Shown: one piece after another, positions 31,384 through 42,069 of the stretch
Position numbering within the stretch: the first letter of the stretch is position 1
Layout of the letters: each line of letters opens with the position of its first letter
Assembly: GCF_024166365.1 (NCBI RefSeq)
Contig: NC_064831.1
Span: 32,602,768 to 32,666,767, forward strand
Length of the DNA: 64,000 nucleotides
Direction: 5' to 3'
Source: Elephas maximus indicus
Taxonomy: Eukaryota; Chordata; Mammalia; Proboscidea; Elephantidae
Program-made: the position numbers and the translations under genes
Notes under the pieces: generated by a model
Seen by the model: only the letters and a program-made list of their open reading frames with translations
What the model was told of the DNA's origin: nothing
The model's database searches: none

Positions 31384-32479
31384 TTGTCGGGTGAAAATTG
31401 TCAGGGTAGGGACCTCTAAATGATTACTTTGAAGGTAACTCAAACACTTAAAACAACCCCAAAGATCTAGAAACTTTTTTCTTGCTACTTTAATCTCAAG
31501 TTCTCCAGATATCTACGTATCTAACTGCTTATGCAGTAATAAAGTTTTAACTTATGGATTTGACCTCAATTTCACAAGATCGATTGTGGTTCTAATCTGC
31601 TTAAAAGCTGAAGGATTTTCTTAGGCAGCAGCAACCACCATTGAAAAGGCAAAGAAATAGCACTCAGGTATGGCAGGCAATTCTATTTTTGGTGACCCTT
31701 TTCTCCTTCTTTTTTTTTTTCTCTTTTTACACTCTAACCATTAGCAGCTCTCACAATCTCTCAGAAATAGACCAAGAGGCTGAAGATAAAGGCCGGTTCA
31801 TCCCACGCAGGAGTTTCCTACGGTTTCATGCCCAGGCAATGTTCCCGCCTGCTGCTTGGATATCTTTTTACGAGATTCCAGAATCTGACTCTGACTGTGT
31901 ATAAGTGTACATGTGCAGCGGCTGAACCTAAGATGTGTATTTGATAGGTACACATAACACATTCATTAAACACTTCTTCTCAGCTTTTAAAAACCTTCAC
32001 AAGGATAGTTCCCACAGCTACGTACCTCAAATTGCAGTTTCTAACTCCAAAGTTCTTGCTCCTGCCACCCCACCAAATTGCCTCTCCAGAAAGTAATCGG
32101 ATATGGGGCTCCTTAAATACATTTTCTTCCTTTCCTCCTAGGAATCGTGGCCACTTCCTAACCCTAAATTAAATGGATTACAGCGAGGCTCGATTTTAAG
32201 GCGCAAAAGGAGGTAAAAGGAAAAAAAAGGAGGGAAGAAAAAAAGAGGCTTGACCCAAATCCAAGCCAAGTTCGTCAGGAAGTTCAGCGGCTCTCAGCAA
32301 GTCCCATCTCTTCAAGTCTGGAGCCAGGCAGGTTCCTCCTCCTCCTTCTCCTCCTTTTGTTTAAGCATCAAGCAAATGGGTTTCCTGTTGACACCGGAAT
32401 ATTGTGAGGGGGCAGGAAGAGGCCAGGCCACCTCCTTTTTCTCCCCTTCCTTCCTATCCCGTTTATTTATTTCGTACAC
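31384..32479. other. Low-repeat DNA upstream of the CpG island
   Basis: No repeat is recognised. It becomes purine- and pyrimidine-rich close to the island, with 'aaaggaggtaaaaggaaaaa' near 32,205 and a CTCCT-rich tract at 32,334-32,357. This is consistent with a promoter-flanking region, though no factor site is claimed. Confidence 0.45.
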
Positions 32480-32899
32480 GTTTGTTTTGGTCGAGCGGAG
32501 GGTCCAGCGTGAGTGGCTATGGAGCGGCCTCCGGAGCGGTAACCCCTCCCCAAGGAGGCGAGGCCCGGCAGAGCCCGCCCGATCCCGGGCTGGAACTCCG
32601 CGGGGCGGGGAAGGGAACGAGGAAGGGGGAAGATAGTGGGAGGGAGAGAGCAAAGGGAGGCCGAGGCCGCCGAGGCGCTGCGAGGAGGCGGGGGAATCGC
32701 TAGGCCCGGCCGGCCGCTCCCCCGCGGGCTGCAGGTGTTGTCCGCCGAGTGGCCGCTTCCGAAATCGCCGCCGCCGCCTCCCTGAAGGCGACTTTCCCGT
32801 TTCCAGGGCGCCGGCGTGGGGCGCCCGGTGCCCGCGGCTGGGGGCGCCGGGTCCCGCAGCTCGTCCGCGGTCCCGGGGCTGCGCCTCCGCGCCTCGTCC

Positions 32900-33011
32900 A
32901 TGGCTGAGGGCCGGCGGCGGGAGGACGAGGAGGAAGAGCTGCGCGAGCGCCGGGAGCTCGGTGGTCCGCGCCGCGTCCGGGGCCGTGCGCTCTCGGGCCA
33001 CTCGGCCGCAG
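32900..33011 (+). CDS. Putative first coding exon, product not recognised
   Basis: ATG at 32,900 inside the CpG island opens a frame of 37 codons plus one base, ending at a canonical donor (gccgcag | gtgagg at 33,011/33,012). The peptide is charged and disordered: MAEGRRREDEEEELRERREL, then a Gly/Arg-rich part ending ..ALSGHSAA. No signal peptide, membrane segment or domain is visible, as is common for N-terminal exons. The start context has G at +4 but T at -3, so it is moderate. The frame is open for at least 28 codons upstream without another ATG, so the ATG is the natural choice. The exon would end in phase 1. Downstream exons are not in this window (intron at least 31 kb). I do not recognise the gene. 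Confidence 0.45.
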
Positions 33012-33053
33012 GTGAGGGGCGCGGAGCGCTAGCGGGGGCTGGGGCGGGGGGAC
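33012..33053 (+). promoter_or_regulatory. Splice donor and start of putative intron 1
   Basis: GTGAGG follows CAG, a strong consensus 5' splice site. The next 40 bases are G-rich and lead into the minisatellite. Confidence 0.45.
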
Positions 33054-33168
33054 CGAGGGCTGGCTGGGCTGGGGTCGGGGGCTGGCTGGCCTGGGGCCGG
33101 GGGTTGGCTGGGCTGGGGCCGGGGGCTGCCTGGGCTGGGGCCGGGGGCTGGCTGGGCTGGGGCCGGGA
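33054..33168. repeat. 22-bp G-rich minisatellite (about 5.2 copies)
   Basis: Units at 33,054, 33,076, 33,098, 33,120 and 33,142 follow 'cgggggctggctgggctggg' + 'gc', with few changes, and a 5-base partial unit at 33,164. Each unit has several G runs on the plus strand. It begins 42 bases after the putative splice donor. Confidence 0.95.
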
Positions 33169-34690
33169 CCTTTAACTCTCGGAGGCGAGGGGGCAGGGAG
33201 AGTGGCCTTTTCCATCCCATCTCCATCTCACTTTCGGGCCGAGCCTGAGGAAACTCAAACCAGTGTCTACCTGCTAACGGCCCTGGAACCGATTTTCCAA
33301 AAATTTCCGTGCAAACTAAATCCAGGAGTTGCTGGCTTGGAACTTGTGGTCTGGGTATTACTTACCTCTGGCTGAGTCAGAGGCCGGTAGAGAATTCACT
33401 GGGTCTGGCCGTCTCGGTGGAGGACGACCCCTCCCGACCGGCTTGCCTGCCCCGCAGCAACCAGGTCAGACACGTGCTGGCACCGAGTGCAAACCGGTTT
33501 CGATGTCCTATGAACTTCGGACCTGTGGCCCTCCCTCCTCCCGCTGCCGGGGCTCACAACATTTCTGTAGGACTTGCTTTAGAGTTATTTTGTGAACACC
33601 TGCTCTCCCCCCCTCCCCGAGGAAAGGGAAGTCCAAACGGCAATTAATCCGGGTATATTGAGAATAATTTCTGTACGTGTAACTGCTTTTATGATCTTGT
33701 GTTTTGGGGTGCACAAAAGCTGCATCCATCGAACAGTTTGGCGCGTAAGTGGAAGAGTGAATAGGTGTAAATCCACACCCCTTCTCTCTTTGGGGACGGT
33801 TTTTCAACTAAACATAATAGAGAGGAAATTCTTTGGCCTTTGGTTCCTACTGGGTAAGCTGAATTACCAGAAAACAAAAACGAAGAACAAGCCAAGAAGG
33901 GTGGCTACAAAAGGGGATGGAGAAAGGAGAAACATTCAGAGAAGAATTAATTCATCAGGAGCTCTTTTATAAAGTTTAATAGGGTGAACGTTCCATCAAG
34001 CCACCAGAAGCTTCTCTGTGAGGCTTCTTCATTGCTAAGAGAAAGTTGCAAAATTAAAGAATAGATCTATAGGAAAGAAAGGGAGGATAAAAAATGAGAT
34101 TGAAAGGAAAGATCTTGAGTGGGTATGAAGAAATAGTGAATTTGTTGTCCTTGGTAGGATCTGGGAACTTTAAAAATAATTCCATTACTAGGACTTTTAA
34201 TCAAAATAAGACATTTGATTATGTACAAGAATACCAGCTGTTTTGAAAACAGTTGTTCAGTTCAGTGTAAACCTAGACCTAATGAAATTAGGTAGTGATT
34301 AGGTAGTAATTGCGGGGTTTGAATAAATATTTTTTGCAGAAACGCTTTATGAAAATGTACCTCCGTTGAATTATTGCTTTAAACAGTATAGGCTGTCTGA
34401 GATTCCTATTACCTTCAGCGAAAAAACTTCACTCTCTTACAAGGGACTGTACTGTGACTAGCAATGTTGGAGTTCAGACTAGATACGAGCCAGATGTATG
34501 TTTATTCTTTAGTTGCAGTCTATGTTTTTATTCCAAGCTGGTGGATATGGCCTTTTGTAACTTGTTTTTACTGGTTCCTTTATTTCCCAAGGCCGGCAGA
34601 GACTTTTCTAGGTCTGTGATAATGTTTTGCTGAGACATGACTTGGTGTATTTTTTGTGCTCAAATTGGTGCTTGCTGTGTCTAACCATTT
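33169..34690. other. Low-repeat DNA, probable start of intron 1
   Basis: G+C content falls from the island into AT-rich sequence. Short reading frames (up to 126 codons) occur near 33,300-33,970 but have no start or splice context that argues for coding. No repeats are recognised. Confidence 0.45.
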
Positions 34691-34696
34691 AATATA

Positions 34697-34863
34697 CGCT
34701 CACTAAGGTGGTACAGTGGTTAAGAGCTTGGCTGCTAACCAAAAGGTTGGCAGTTCACATTCCCCAGCCGCTTTTTGGAAACCTTGTAGGGTACTTTTAG
34801 TCTGTCCTATAGGGTCCCTGTGAGTTGGAATCCACTTGACGGCAGCGGGTTTGGTTTGGTTTG
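34697..34863 (+). repeat. AfroSINE, sense
   Basis: Head 'ggtggtacagtggttaagag', 'gctgctaaccaaaaggttgg', tail 'tgagttggaatccacttgac' and 'gcagcgggtttggtttggtt'. Confidence 0.87.
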
Positions 34864-34961
34864 CACTAAGGGGTGAGTGAGAGAAATACTATGTATGTAA
34901 TGGGTAGAGCGTTATGCTTGCAATTTTTGGTTTTCTTTTGGGATAAAGTATTTAATATAGT

Positions 34962-35165
34962 TTGTTGTTGTTAGTTGCCTTCTAGTTCATTCTGACTCAT
35001 GGGGAGGCCATGTGTGCAGTGTAGAACCTCCATAGGGTTTTCAAGGCCATGACCTTTCGGAAGCAGATCGCTAGGCTTATCTTCCAAAGTGCCTCTGAGT
35101 GGGTTCGAACCGCCAACCTTTTGGCCAGTAGTCAGGCACTTAACCATTTGGGCCACCCAGGGGCT
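34962..35165 (-). repeat. AfroSINE (long subtype), antisense
   Basis: (GTT)n start, 'ccttctagttcattctgact', 'ttcggaagcagatcgctagg', 'accgccaaccttttggccag', end 'gccacccaggggctc'. Confidence 0.85.
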
Positions 35166-35908
35166 CAAAATATTTAATATAGTTTTCGTTTCTTTAAAAG
35201 CTGTGCTTCTCTTTCCCCTCCTTAGTTAATGTGCCGTTCAGACAGCACTGCATTCCTTACCAAGCTTGGGTGTTTGGTAGCTGCGTCTCTGCTGGATGTT
35301 GCTTTCTCTCCGAAGAGCATGAACTGACCCAGAGGCTTCATGTTTCTTATTAACTTCTTTCTCTCCTTTTACCTTTTCCTCTTTGCCTCCTTCCCCCGTC
35401 ACTTTACAAGCTAAAGATTTTCTTTTTCTTGATCTCATAAACCCAAGGGAGTCTGTGAATTCCTTCTCTTCTTGCAAAATTTAGGTGTGGTTGCAGAAGT
35501 GGATTTGTTTGTTTTGGGAATGTACATACAGAAGAGCAAGAAAATCAGAAAATCTCTAAGTTAGGAAGTGAAAACTCTTAGAACCACTGCCCATGCAAGA
35601 CACAGAATGTTGTCAGTCTCCAAGAAGCAACCCCTATCTTTCCTACCCAAGAGCCCCCTCCTCCCCTAGAGGTAACCAATTTTTTCACTTTCGCAATTAT
35701 TTCCTTGCTTTTTTCTACAGGTTTGCTATACACGTATGCATCCCTATACAATATTTAGTTTTTCCTATTTTTAAACTTCATGTAAGTTGGAATCATCCTG
35801 CTGTATATGTTCTTTTATACCATGCTTTTTTTTCACTCAATATTCAGTAAGAGTCTTGTTGGAGCTATAGTTTATTTTCACTGTATAAATATATTATACC
35901 TCTTTTAG
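35166..35908. other. No recognisable feature
   Basis: Unique-looking intronic DNA. Short frames of 60-85 codons only. The end (35,700-35,900) may already be L1M-derived. Confidence 0.45.
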
Positions 35909-36108
35909 CGTTTAAAAAATTTTTATTGTGGTGAAATATGTATAAGAAAAAGTTGTCATTTTAACTGTTTTTAAGTGTACAATTCAGTGACATTCATGAC
36001 ATGCACCTTGTTGCGCTGCCATCACTGCTATCCATTTCCAAAAGCTTTACATCACCCCAAACAAATCCAGGACGCCTTCAGCAGTAATTCCATTCCCTCT
36101 CCTCACGG

Positions 36109-36295
36109 CCAAACCAAAACCAAACTCGTTGCCATCAAGTCGATTCCTACTCATAGTGACAGAGTCCTATTCCTACTCCGAAGAGACAGAGTGGAACTGC
36201 CCCATAAGGTTTCCAAGGAGCATCTGGTGGATTCAAACTGCTGACCTTTTGGTTAGCAGCCTGAGCTCTTAAAGACCACGCCACCGGGGTTTCCC
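36109..36295 (-). repeat. AfroSINE, antisense
   Basis: 'cgttgccatcaagtcgattc', a local repeat around 'cctattcctactccgaagag' where the tail is normally 'gaccctatagg', then 'gccccataaggtttccaagg', 'gaccttttggttagcagcct', end 'cgccaccggggtttcc'. Confidence 0.85.
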
Positions 36296-36681
36296 TCCTC
36301 CCTGGTCCCCCACTAATCAACTGTTGTCTCTATGTATTTGCATAATATAGATAGTTCTTGTAGGTGGAATCATACAATATTTTCCCTTTTGTGTCTGACA
36401 TTTCATTCACCATGTTTTAAAGATTTATCTATGTGGTAGCATGTGTCAGAACTCAATTTTTCCTTACACCTAAATAATATTTCATTGTACGCATATACTG
36501 GATTTTGTTTATTTATTCATCTGTTAATGGACACTTGGGTTGTTTCTACCTTTTGGCTGTGTGAATAATGCTGCAGTGAACATTGGTATATGTGTATTTG
36601 TCTAGTCCCTGTTTTCAAGTCTCTTAGATCTTTTTTTTTAGATCTATACCTAGAAGTGGAATTGCTAGGTCATGGTAGTTC

Positions 36682-36891
36682 CCTGGTGAAGGACATCATG
36701 CTTGGTAAAGTAGACGGTCAGCGAAAAATAAGAAGACACTCAACCAGAGAGATTGACGTAGTGATTGCAACAATGGCTTAGACGTAGCAATGATTGTGAG
36801 GATGATGAAGGACCCGGCAGTGTTTTGTTCTGTTGTACACAGGGTTGCCATGAGTCATAACCGACTCAATGGCACTTGGTAACAAACAATA
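36682..36891 (+). mobile_element. RTE 3'-end copy, sense
   Basis: 5'-truncated RTE. The frame retains the C-terminal hallmark KDIMLGKVDGQRKIRRHS. Tail 'gttgccatgagtcataaccg' and 'caatggcacttggtaacaaa'. Flanks 'atggtagttc' (36,672-36,681) and 'atggtaattc' (36,892-36,901) form a target duplication in the L1M. Confidence 0.82.
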
Positions 36892-37617
36892 ATGGTAATT
36901 CTAATATTTAACTTTTTGGGGAACCGCTGAACAGTTTTCTATAGCAGCTGTAGCATTTTACTTTCCCATCAGCAATGGCGAAGGGTTCCAATTTCTCCAT
37001 ATCCTCTGCACTCTTCTTCTTTTCCATTTTTCTGATAATAGCCACCCACTGGGTGTGAGGTGGTATCTCTTGGTGGTTTTGATTAGCATTTCCATAATGG
37101 CTAAGTACTACATTGAGCATCATCTTTTCATATGCTTATTGACCATTTGTATATCTTTGGAGACGTGTCTTTTCAAGTCCTTTGCCTATTTTTTAATTGG
37201 GTTGTTTGTCTTTTTGTTGTTGAGTTGTAGGAGTTGTTTATATATTCTGGATATTAAAACCAAATACATTCTCCCATTCTGTAGGTTATCTCTTCACTTT
37301 CTTGATAAAGTCCTTTGATACAGTATCCCATACTTTTGTCATCCATCATTTTTTTTAATTGATTTGCAGGAGTTCTTTATATAGGAATCTCAACTCTTGT
37401 TGGTTATATGTGTTGCAAATATCTTTTTCAACTCTGTGATTTATTTTTTAAGTTCTCTTATGGTTTCTTTTCTCAAGGTGAAATTATGTGTCTAGTAGCT
37501 TCAGAGCATAGGACAAGTAAAAGTTGCGAAGGAAGAAAAGAGTTTAGCCAGGCACAGGACAAGAAAGAAAAAGCTATGGAGGAAACCAGGGCACCATGTT
37601 GAGAAGAAGCTGGGGCA

Positions 37618-38156
37618 TTGAACTTGAAAGTGAACCTATTTCTGCAGGTCACCTTTCAGCCAAATAGTAGATTGGCTAATAAACAGTATCACCCGGGAGT
37701 AATGTGCTCCCTTACACAGTCAACTACCATATTTTTATGCACGTAAGGAGCACTTACCAGTTTATTTGCCAATGGCACCTCCCCCAGGAATTTTCATAAG
37801 CAGTACTATGCTAAAAAAAAAAACAATTAGCGTTTCGTGCTTAGGAAAATACCTCTTTGGAGGGGAGGGTGTGGTTGGCAAACAAACGTAGAAGGCTCAT
37901 AAAAATACAGTATATGAGACCAGACGGCCAACATTTACACAAAAACAAAGATGAGAAGGCAAGGAGGGGGAGGGAAGCTAGATCAATGGAAACAGAACAA
38001 ACAATGGCAGTAGTGAGAACGCTGACTGACACGTTGTAAAAATTGTAACCAATGTCACGAACAATTTGTATAAAAAATTGTTAAATGGGAACCAATTTGC
38101 TCTGTAAACATTGACCTATAAGACACAATAAAGTATTATTAAAAAAAAAAAAAAGG
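37618..38156 (+). mobile_element. L1 3' end, sense, carrying a MITE
   Basis: 5'-truncated L1 3'UTR, ending 'cacaataaagtattatt' and A14. It is bounded by 'gagaagaagctggggca' (37,601-37,617) and 'gagaagaagctggagca' (38,157-38,173), a 17-bp duplication with one mismatch. Its sequence is the reverse of the antisense copy at 54,463 onward ('accaatttgctctgtaaac' excepted). A 184-bp DNA element interrupts it at 37,727-37,910. Confidence 0.85.
37727..37910. mobile_element. Near-palindromic TA-flanked DNA element (MITE)
   Basis: Ends are inverted repeats: CCATATTTTTATG at the left, complement CTGTATTTTTATG at the right, each next to TA (37,725-37,726 and 37,911-37,912). Inner parts also pair: 'gtttatttgccaatggcacc' and 'ctcccc' against the complement of 'ggttggcaaacaaac' and 'ggaggggaggg', and 'ttttcataagca' against 'tgcttaggaaaa'. 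The related L1 at 54,690-54,710 (antisense) shows the uninterrupted site aactatatgagacc, so the insertion duplicated TA. This fits a non-autonomous Tc1/mariner or pogo-type transposon. No ORF. Family not recognised. Confidence 0.85.
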
Positions 38157-38395
38157 GAGAAGAAGCTGGAGCAGCAACTGTAGGCCTGGCCTTTGGGAGC
38201 TGTAAGCTTGCCCTTGAGGTAGAGATGGTAACAGTGGTGGGGTGTTGGGGGTGGTGGGCTATTCTTTTCTGTTAATAAGCTTTACTTTTTAGAACAGTTT
38301 TAGATTTACAGAAAAAAATTGAGCATAAAGTTCTCATATGCCCTCTTCTTACAATTAATGAACTGATATTAATACGTTATTGTCAATCCCCCCCC

Positions 38396-38560
38396 CAAAA
38401 AAAAAAAAACCAAACCTGTTGCAGTCAAGTTGATTCTGACTCGTAGCAACTCCCTAGGGCAGAGTGGAACCGCCGCCATAGGGTTTCCAAGGACCAGCTG
38501 GTGGATTTGAACTGCCAACCTTCTGGTTAGCAGCCAAGTACTTAACCACTCTGCCACATT
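38396..38560 (-). repeat. AfroSINE, antisense
   Basis: Poly-C/poly-A junction, 'gttgcagtcaagttgattct', 'gccatagggtttccaaggac', 'aaccttctggttagcagcca', end 'ccactctgccaca'. Confidence 0.85.
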
Positions 38561-38575
38561 GTTAAGTCCATTCTT

Positions 38576-39105
38576 TTTTTTTTTTTTTTATTGTGCTTTA
38601 AGTGAAAGTTTACATATCAAGTCAGTCTCATACAAAAACTTATACCCACCTTGCTATGTACTCCTAGCTTACTCTTGCCATATTGAGACAGCACACTCTT
38701 CCTCTCCACCCTGTATATCCCATGTCCATTCAGCCAGCTCTTGTCCCCCTCTGCCTTCTCATCTCCCCTCCAGACAGGAGCTGCCCACATTGTCTCATGT
38801 GTGTACTTGAGCGAAGAAGTCACTCCTCACCAGTATCATCTTCTGTCTTATAGTCTAGTCCAGTCCCTGTCTGAGGAGTTGGCTTTGAGAATGGTTCCAG
38901 TCTTGGGCTAACAGAAGGTCTGAGACCCATGACCTTCAGGTCCTTCTAGTCTCAGTCAGACCCTAAGGACCATTAAGTCTGGTCATTTTACAAGAATTTG
39001 AGGTCTGCACATCCCACTGCTCTCCTTCTCCATCGGGGATTCTCTGTTGTGTTCCCTGTCAGGGCAGTCATGGGTTATAGCCAGGCACCAGCTAGTTCCT
39101 CTGGT
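38576..39105 (-). mobile_element. L1 3' end, antisense (L1E)
   Basis: T-rich end, 'attgtgctttaagtgaaagt', 'atctcccctccagacaggag', 'ccactgctctccttctccat'. Same 3'UTR family as L1A, 5'-truncated to about 0.53 kb. Target duplication 'gttaagtccattctt' (38,561-38,575) and 'gttaaatccattctt' (39,106-39,120). Confidence 0.88.
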
Positions 39106-39615
39106 GTTAAATCCATTCTTAATTCAGATTTCCTTAGTTTTTACCTAACATCCTTGGCTTTCAGGACACCACATTATGTTTAGTTGTCATGTGTCCTTAG
39201 GCTCTTCTTGACTGTGAGTTTCTCAAATTTACCTTTTTTGATGGTCTTGACAGTATTGAGGATTACTGGTCAGGTGTTTCACAGAAATTTGTCTGATGTT
39301 TTTCTCATAATTAGACTGAGATGATGGGTTTTGGGGAGGAAGACCATCCTCATCTAGGATACATACTATGAACATGACATCGCTGTTAATATTGACCTTG
39401 ATCATCTAGCTGAGGTAGTGTTTGCCAGGTTTCTCCACTGTAAAATTACTCTTTTCCCACCGCTTTCCATACTGTGCTCTTTGGGAGGAAGTCACTAGCC
39501 CAGCCCCACACTTAAGCAGTAAGGACTTATACTCCATCTTTTTGAGGGTAGAAAATCTACATGTATTATTTGGAGTTCATCTGCATGGAAGAGGCCATTT
39601 TATTTATTTATTCTT

Positions 39616-39950
39616 TTTAACTCCCTCCTTAGTTTCTTCAGTCTCTCCAAGGCTGTACATTGGGATTGTCTTCAGGTCCTGCCACATGGGGAGTGTAAGC
39701 TCATTTCCTCCACCCTAATTCTGTACAACCACCTGATGGGTGCTGACATATGACACAATTTCATTTAGAAAGAAAAGGTATGAAATACATACATTTGGTT
39801 GAGGTGACCTGTGACTAAAACTCATTCTTACTTGAGTGCTCTGTCCAGGGGTACAGATGACTAATAGAAATCCCTTTCCAATCTTGGAAATGGAGAGGAT
39901 GTTATAGTAGGAAAGGAATTTAGAAAGAGCACTGCACTGGAATAATCAAA
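39616..39950. other. No recognisable feature
   Basis: Possible end of the L1M at the left, then unique-looking sequence. No gene seen. Confidence 0.45.
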
Positions 39951-39951
39951 T

Positions 39952-40155
39952 GAGAGTTAATGTTTATTGCGCAGCAGGTGCTGGGTAATATTTTGTTTTA
40001 CCTGCATTTTTCTCACTTAGTCCTTGCACCAATTCTTTGGTGTAGGTGTGACTGTTTCCTTCACTTTACATATGAGGAGACAGAGATCTCGAGAGGATAA
40101 ATAATTTGCTCAAGGTCACACTGCCAGTGAGTGACAGAATTCGAATCCTGTGGTA
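39952..40155 (-). repeat. MIR SINE
   Basis: 'agcaggtgctgggtaatatt', 'cactttacatatgaggagac', 'ataatttgctcaaggtcaca', 'gtgacagaattcgaatcctg': the reversed MIR order with the core and tRNA-related end intact. Confidence 0.75.
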
Positions 40156-41419
40156 GAGACTCCTAGTTGCCTGCCCAATACTCATTCTCCTCTTCCATGG
40201 GTTTTTTTTTTCTTCCTTTTTTAGTAAATGGAAACCCTGTATTGCTGGGTGTGGCAATGTGAGTACCTATGAAGCTACTTCTCCCAGTGTGCTAGTGAGA
40301 TGCAAGTCAAAGTTGTTGAGTGGGGTTTCCAGGAAAGTTCTTTAAAGGGGTCTAACTCAACTGCACAGAAAAACCTTCTGCCTTTGTCACTTTCCTATGA
40401 GGAACAAGGATGTGTTGGCTGGAGCTCTAGAAGCTGTTTTGGGCCATGAGGAACATTGAGGCTGGAAGCTATGCAGTGAGAATGGTGGAGCAGAAAAACA
40501 AATAGAACATCAATAGCTGATCATGAGAGAGTCACCATATGAGCTTTTGGTTGCCTGTCTTCTTTCTTTCTTTGAGAAAAGATAAATTCTGCCTTGTTTA
40601 AGCCTCTCTTTGATCTTTATAACTGGCAGCCAAATGTAATTCCTAATTGTGCAGATTCTAATGTGACCTTACTGTATCTAGCCCTGCCCTTACCACTAAG
40701 CAATAATGCGTTTTGTTAATGTGAAGTTACCTAGGATACTTAGATTCTTCCTGCTATTTTATACTTAATTTAATTATTAAAATGTGACCTTGAACAAATC
40801 ACTTAGCTTTTTTGCACCATCTTTTTTTTTTTTTAATCCTTCAAATGGGTATTATTCATTTTCTAACTACAAGTTCACTGTGAGGAGCGTGCTTGTAAAA
40901 TTGAAGATCTAACAGTGATGTATATTTTTCAAAGAGGGTCATAGTCATCTTTGGATGGGTTTAGGGGTACCAAAAAGGAAGCCTTTAGAACCTGAAAACA
41001 GGTTTTACTGATTTTGTCATTTTGCTTAGTGTCAGCCCTGAGTACTTTTCAGGGTGTAAGTAGAAGCTGAAAAGGAAGGTGGTTTTATCCACTGGGCTGG
41101 TGTATAGGATTCACAGTTGCGTTGCTCATGAGCCCCGTGATGCATGCCAGGGCTGCTGCTTGGGATGCAGAGTTGGTTTTCAGTATGGCTGCCTTCATTG
41201 TACCAGAGGTTTGTTTCCAGAAGATTCATTAATCAAAGAACCACTGTACTGGAATATAGCTAAGTGTTTTTTCTCCGAGAGCTGGCCAAGAACAGGGGGC
41301 ACAGAAGAAAATGTTTGCACAAGGTGTGGAGAATTAACTTTTCTGGAAGTACATATCATCATTTCCAAATAGATCTTTGAAGCCAGTACAGAGGTGTTCA
41401 TGTAAGGCCCCAGCCATCT
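40156..41419. other. Mostly single-copy intronic DNA
   Basis: A short plus-strand MIR trace is likely at 40,785-40,870 ('gtgaccttgaacaaatcact' ... 'caaatgggtattatt'). Otherwise no repeat or exon is recognised; the 97-codon frame at 41,079-41,372 has no domain. Confidence 0.4.
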
Positions 41420-42069
41420 AGGCTTTTACTGTTAAAAAAAATTTACTGTTAGGCACCCTGAAACTCTTCCAGCCTCTACCCATTACCCAGTTCCAAAACT
41501 GCTTCCATATTTAGTATCTGTTAGAGCAGTACCCCACTCTTCTGGTACCAGATTCTTAGTTATTAGTTACCTAGTGCTGTTCTAACAAATACCGCAAGTG
41601 GATGGCTTTAACAAAGAGAAATTTATTCTTTCACAGTCTAGTAAGCTATAAGTCCAAAATCAGGGCATCGGCTCCACGGGAAGGCTTTCTCTCTCTGTCA
41701 GCTCTGGAGGAAGGTTCTCGTCATCAGTCTTGGTCTGGGAGCATCTCAGCACAGGAACCTCAGGTCCAAAGGATATGCTCTGCTCCCGGCACTGCTTTCT
41801 TGGTAGTATGAGGTCCCTAACTCTCTGCGTGCTTCCTTTTGCTTTTCTGTCTTGAGAGATAAAAGGTGGTGCAGGCCACACCCCAGGGAAACTCGCTTTA
41901 CATTGGATCAGGGAGGTGACCTGAGTAAGGGCGGTGTTACAATCCCACCCTAATCTTCTCAACATAAAATTACAATCACAAAATGGAGGACAACCACAGA
42001 CTACTGGGAATCATGGTGTAACCAAATTAATACACACATTTTTGGGGGGACATAATTCAATCCATGACA
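41420..42069 (-). repeat. MaLR 5' LTR with start of internal region, antisense
   Basis: The LTR (about 41,560-42,069; 'agtgctgttctaacaaatac', 'ttctttcacagtctagtaag', end 'caatccatgaca') is preceded on the left by 'ccagcctctacccattaccc' and 'gcagtaccccactcttctgg', the sequence that follows a MaLR 5' LTR in the element's own direction. So this is a truncated minus-strand provirus remnant rather than a solo LTR. No open frame. Confidence 0.55.

Larger units (their letters stand above)
32480..33180 (+). promoter_or_regulatory. CpG island, putative TATA-less promoter
   Basis: The only strongly G+C- and CpG-rich stretch of the window (for example 32,690-32,910 is dense in CG). It contains a GC box GGGGCGGGG at 32,602-32,610, a (CCG)n-like tract at about 32,766-32,777, and no obvious TATA box near the proposed exon. 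It lies in a repeat-free zone (31,384-34,690). Together with the exon and donor at 32,900-33,011 it points to a transcription start of a plus-strand gene; the start site itself cannot be placed from sequence. Confidence 0.72.
35909..37490 (-). mobile_element. L1M LINE, antisense, with nested SINE and RTE copy
   Basis: Old L1 3' end: 'tttttattgtggtgaaatat', 'aagtgtacaattcagtgaca'; later 'gttgtttctaccttttggct', 'agaagtggaattgctaggtc', 'gtgtgaggtggtatctcttg', 'ttttaattgggttgtttgtc'. An AfroSINE (36,109-36,295) and an RTE 3' end (36,682-36,891) interrupt it. Confidence 0.65.
38275..39615 (-). mobile_element. Old L1M LINE, antisense, with nested SINE and L1
   Basis: Opening 'agaacagttttagatttaca' and 'cttacaattaatgaactgat', resumed after the insertions by 'ttccttagtttttacctaac', 'gattactggtcaggtgtttc', 'tttgtctgatgtttttctca', 'gctgaggtagtgtttgccag'. 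Typical L1M 3' region with no open frame. Confidence 0.6.

Noticed and set aside
32312..33001. 229-codon minus-strand frame (and a 171-codon one at 32,700-33,215) across the CpG island
   Set aside because: Pro/Arg/Ala-rich composition typical of the reverse of a G+C-rich island and minisatellite; no domain, no splice context that beats the plus-strand exon. A divergent transcript is possible but not supported as coding.
33054..33168. CRISPR-like regular array
   Set aside because: The 22-bp units are adjacent with no spacers, and the genome is mammalian.
32816..33175. 119-codon plus-strand frame read as one protein
   Set aside because: The last part is only the translated minisatellite (Gly/Ala/Trp repeats); the splice donor at 33,011 is the likelier end of coding.
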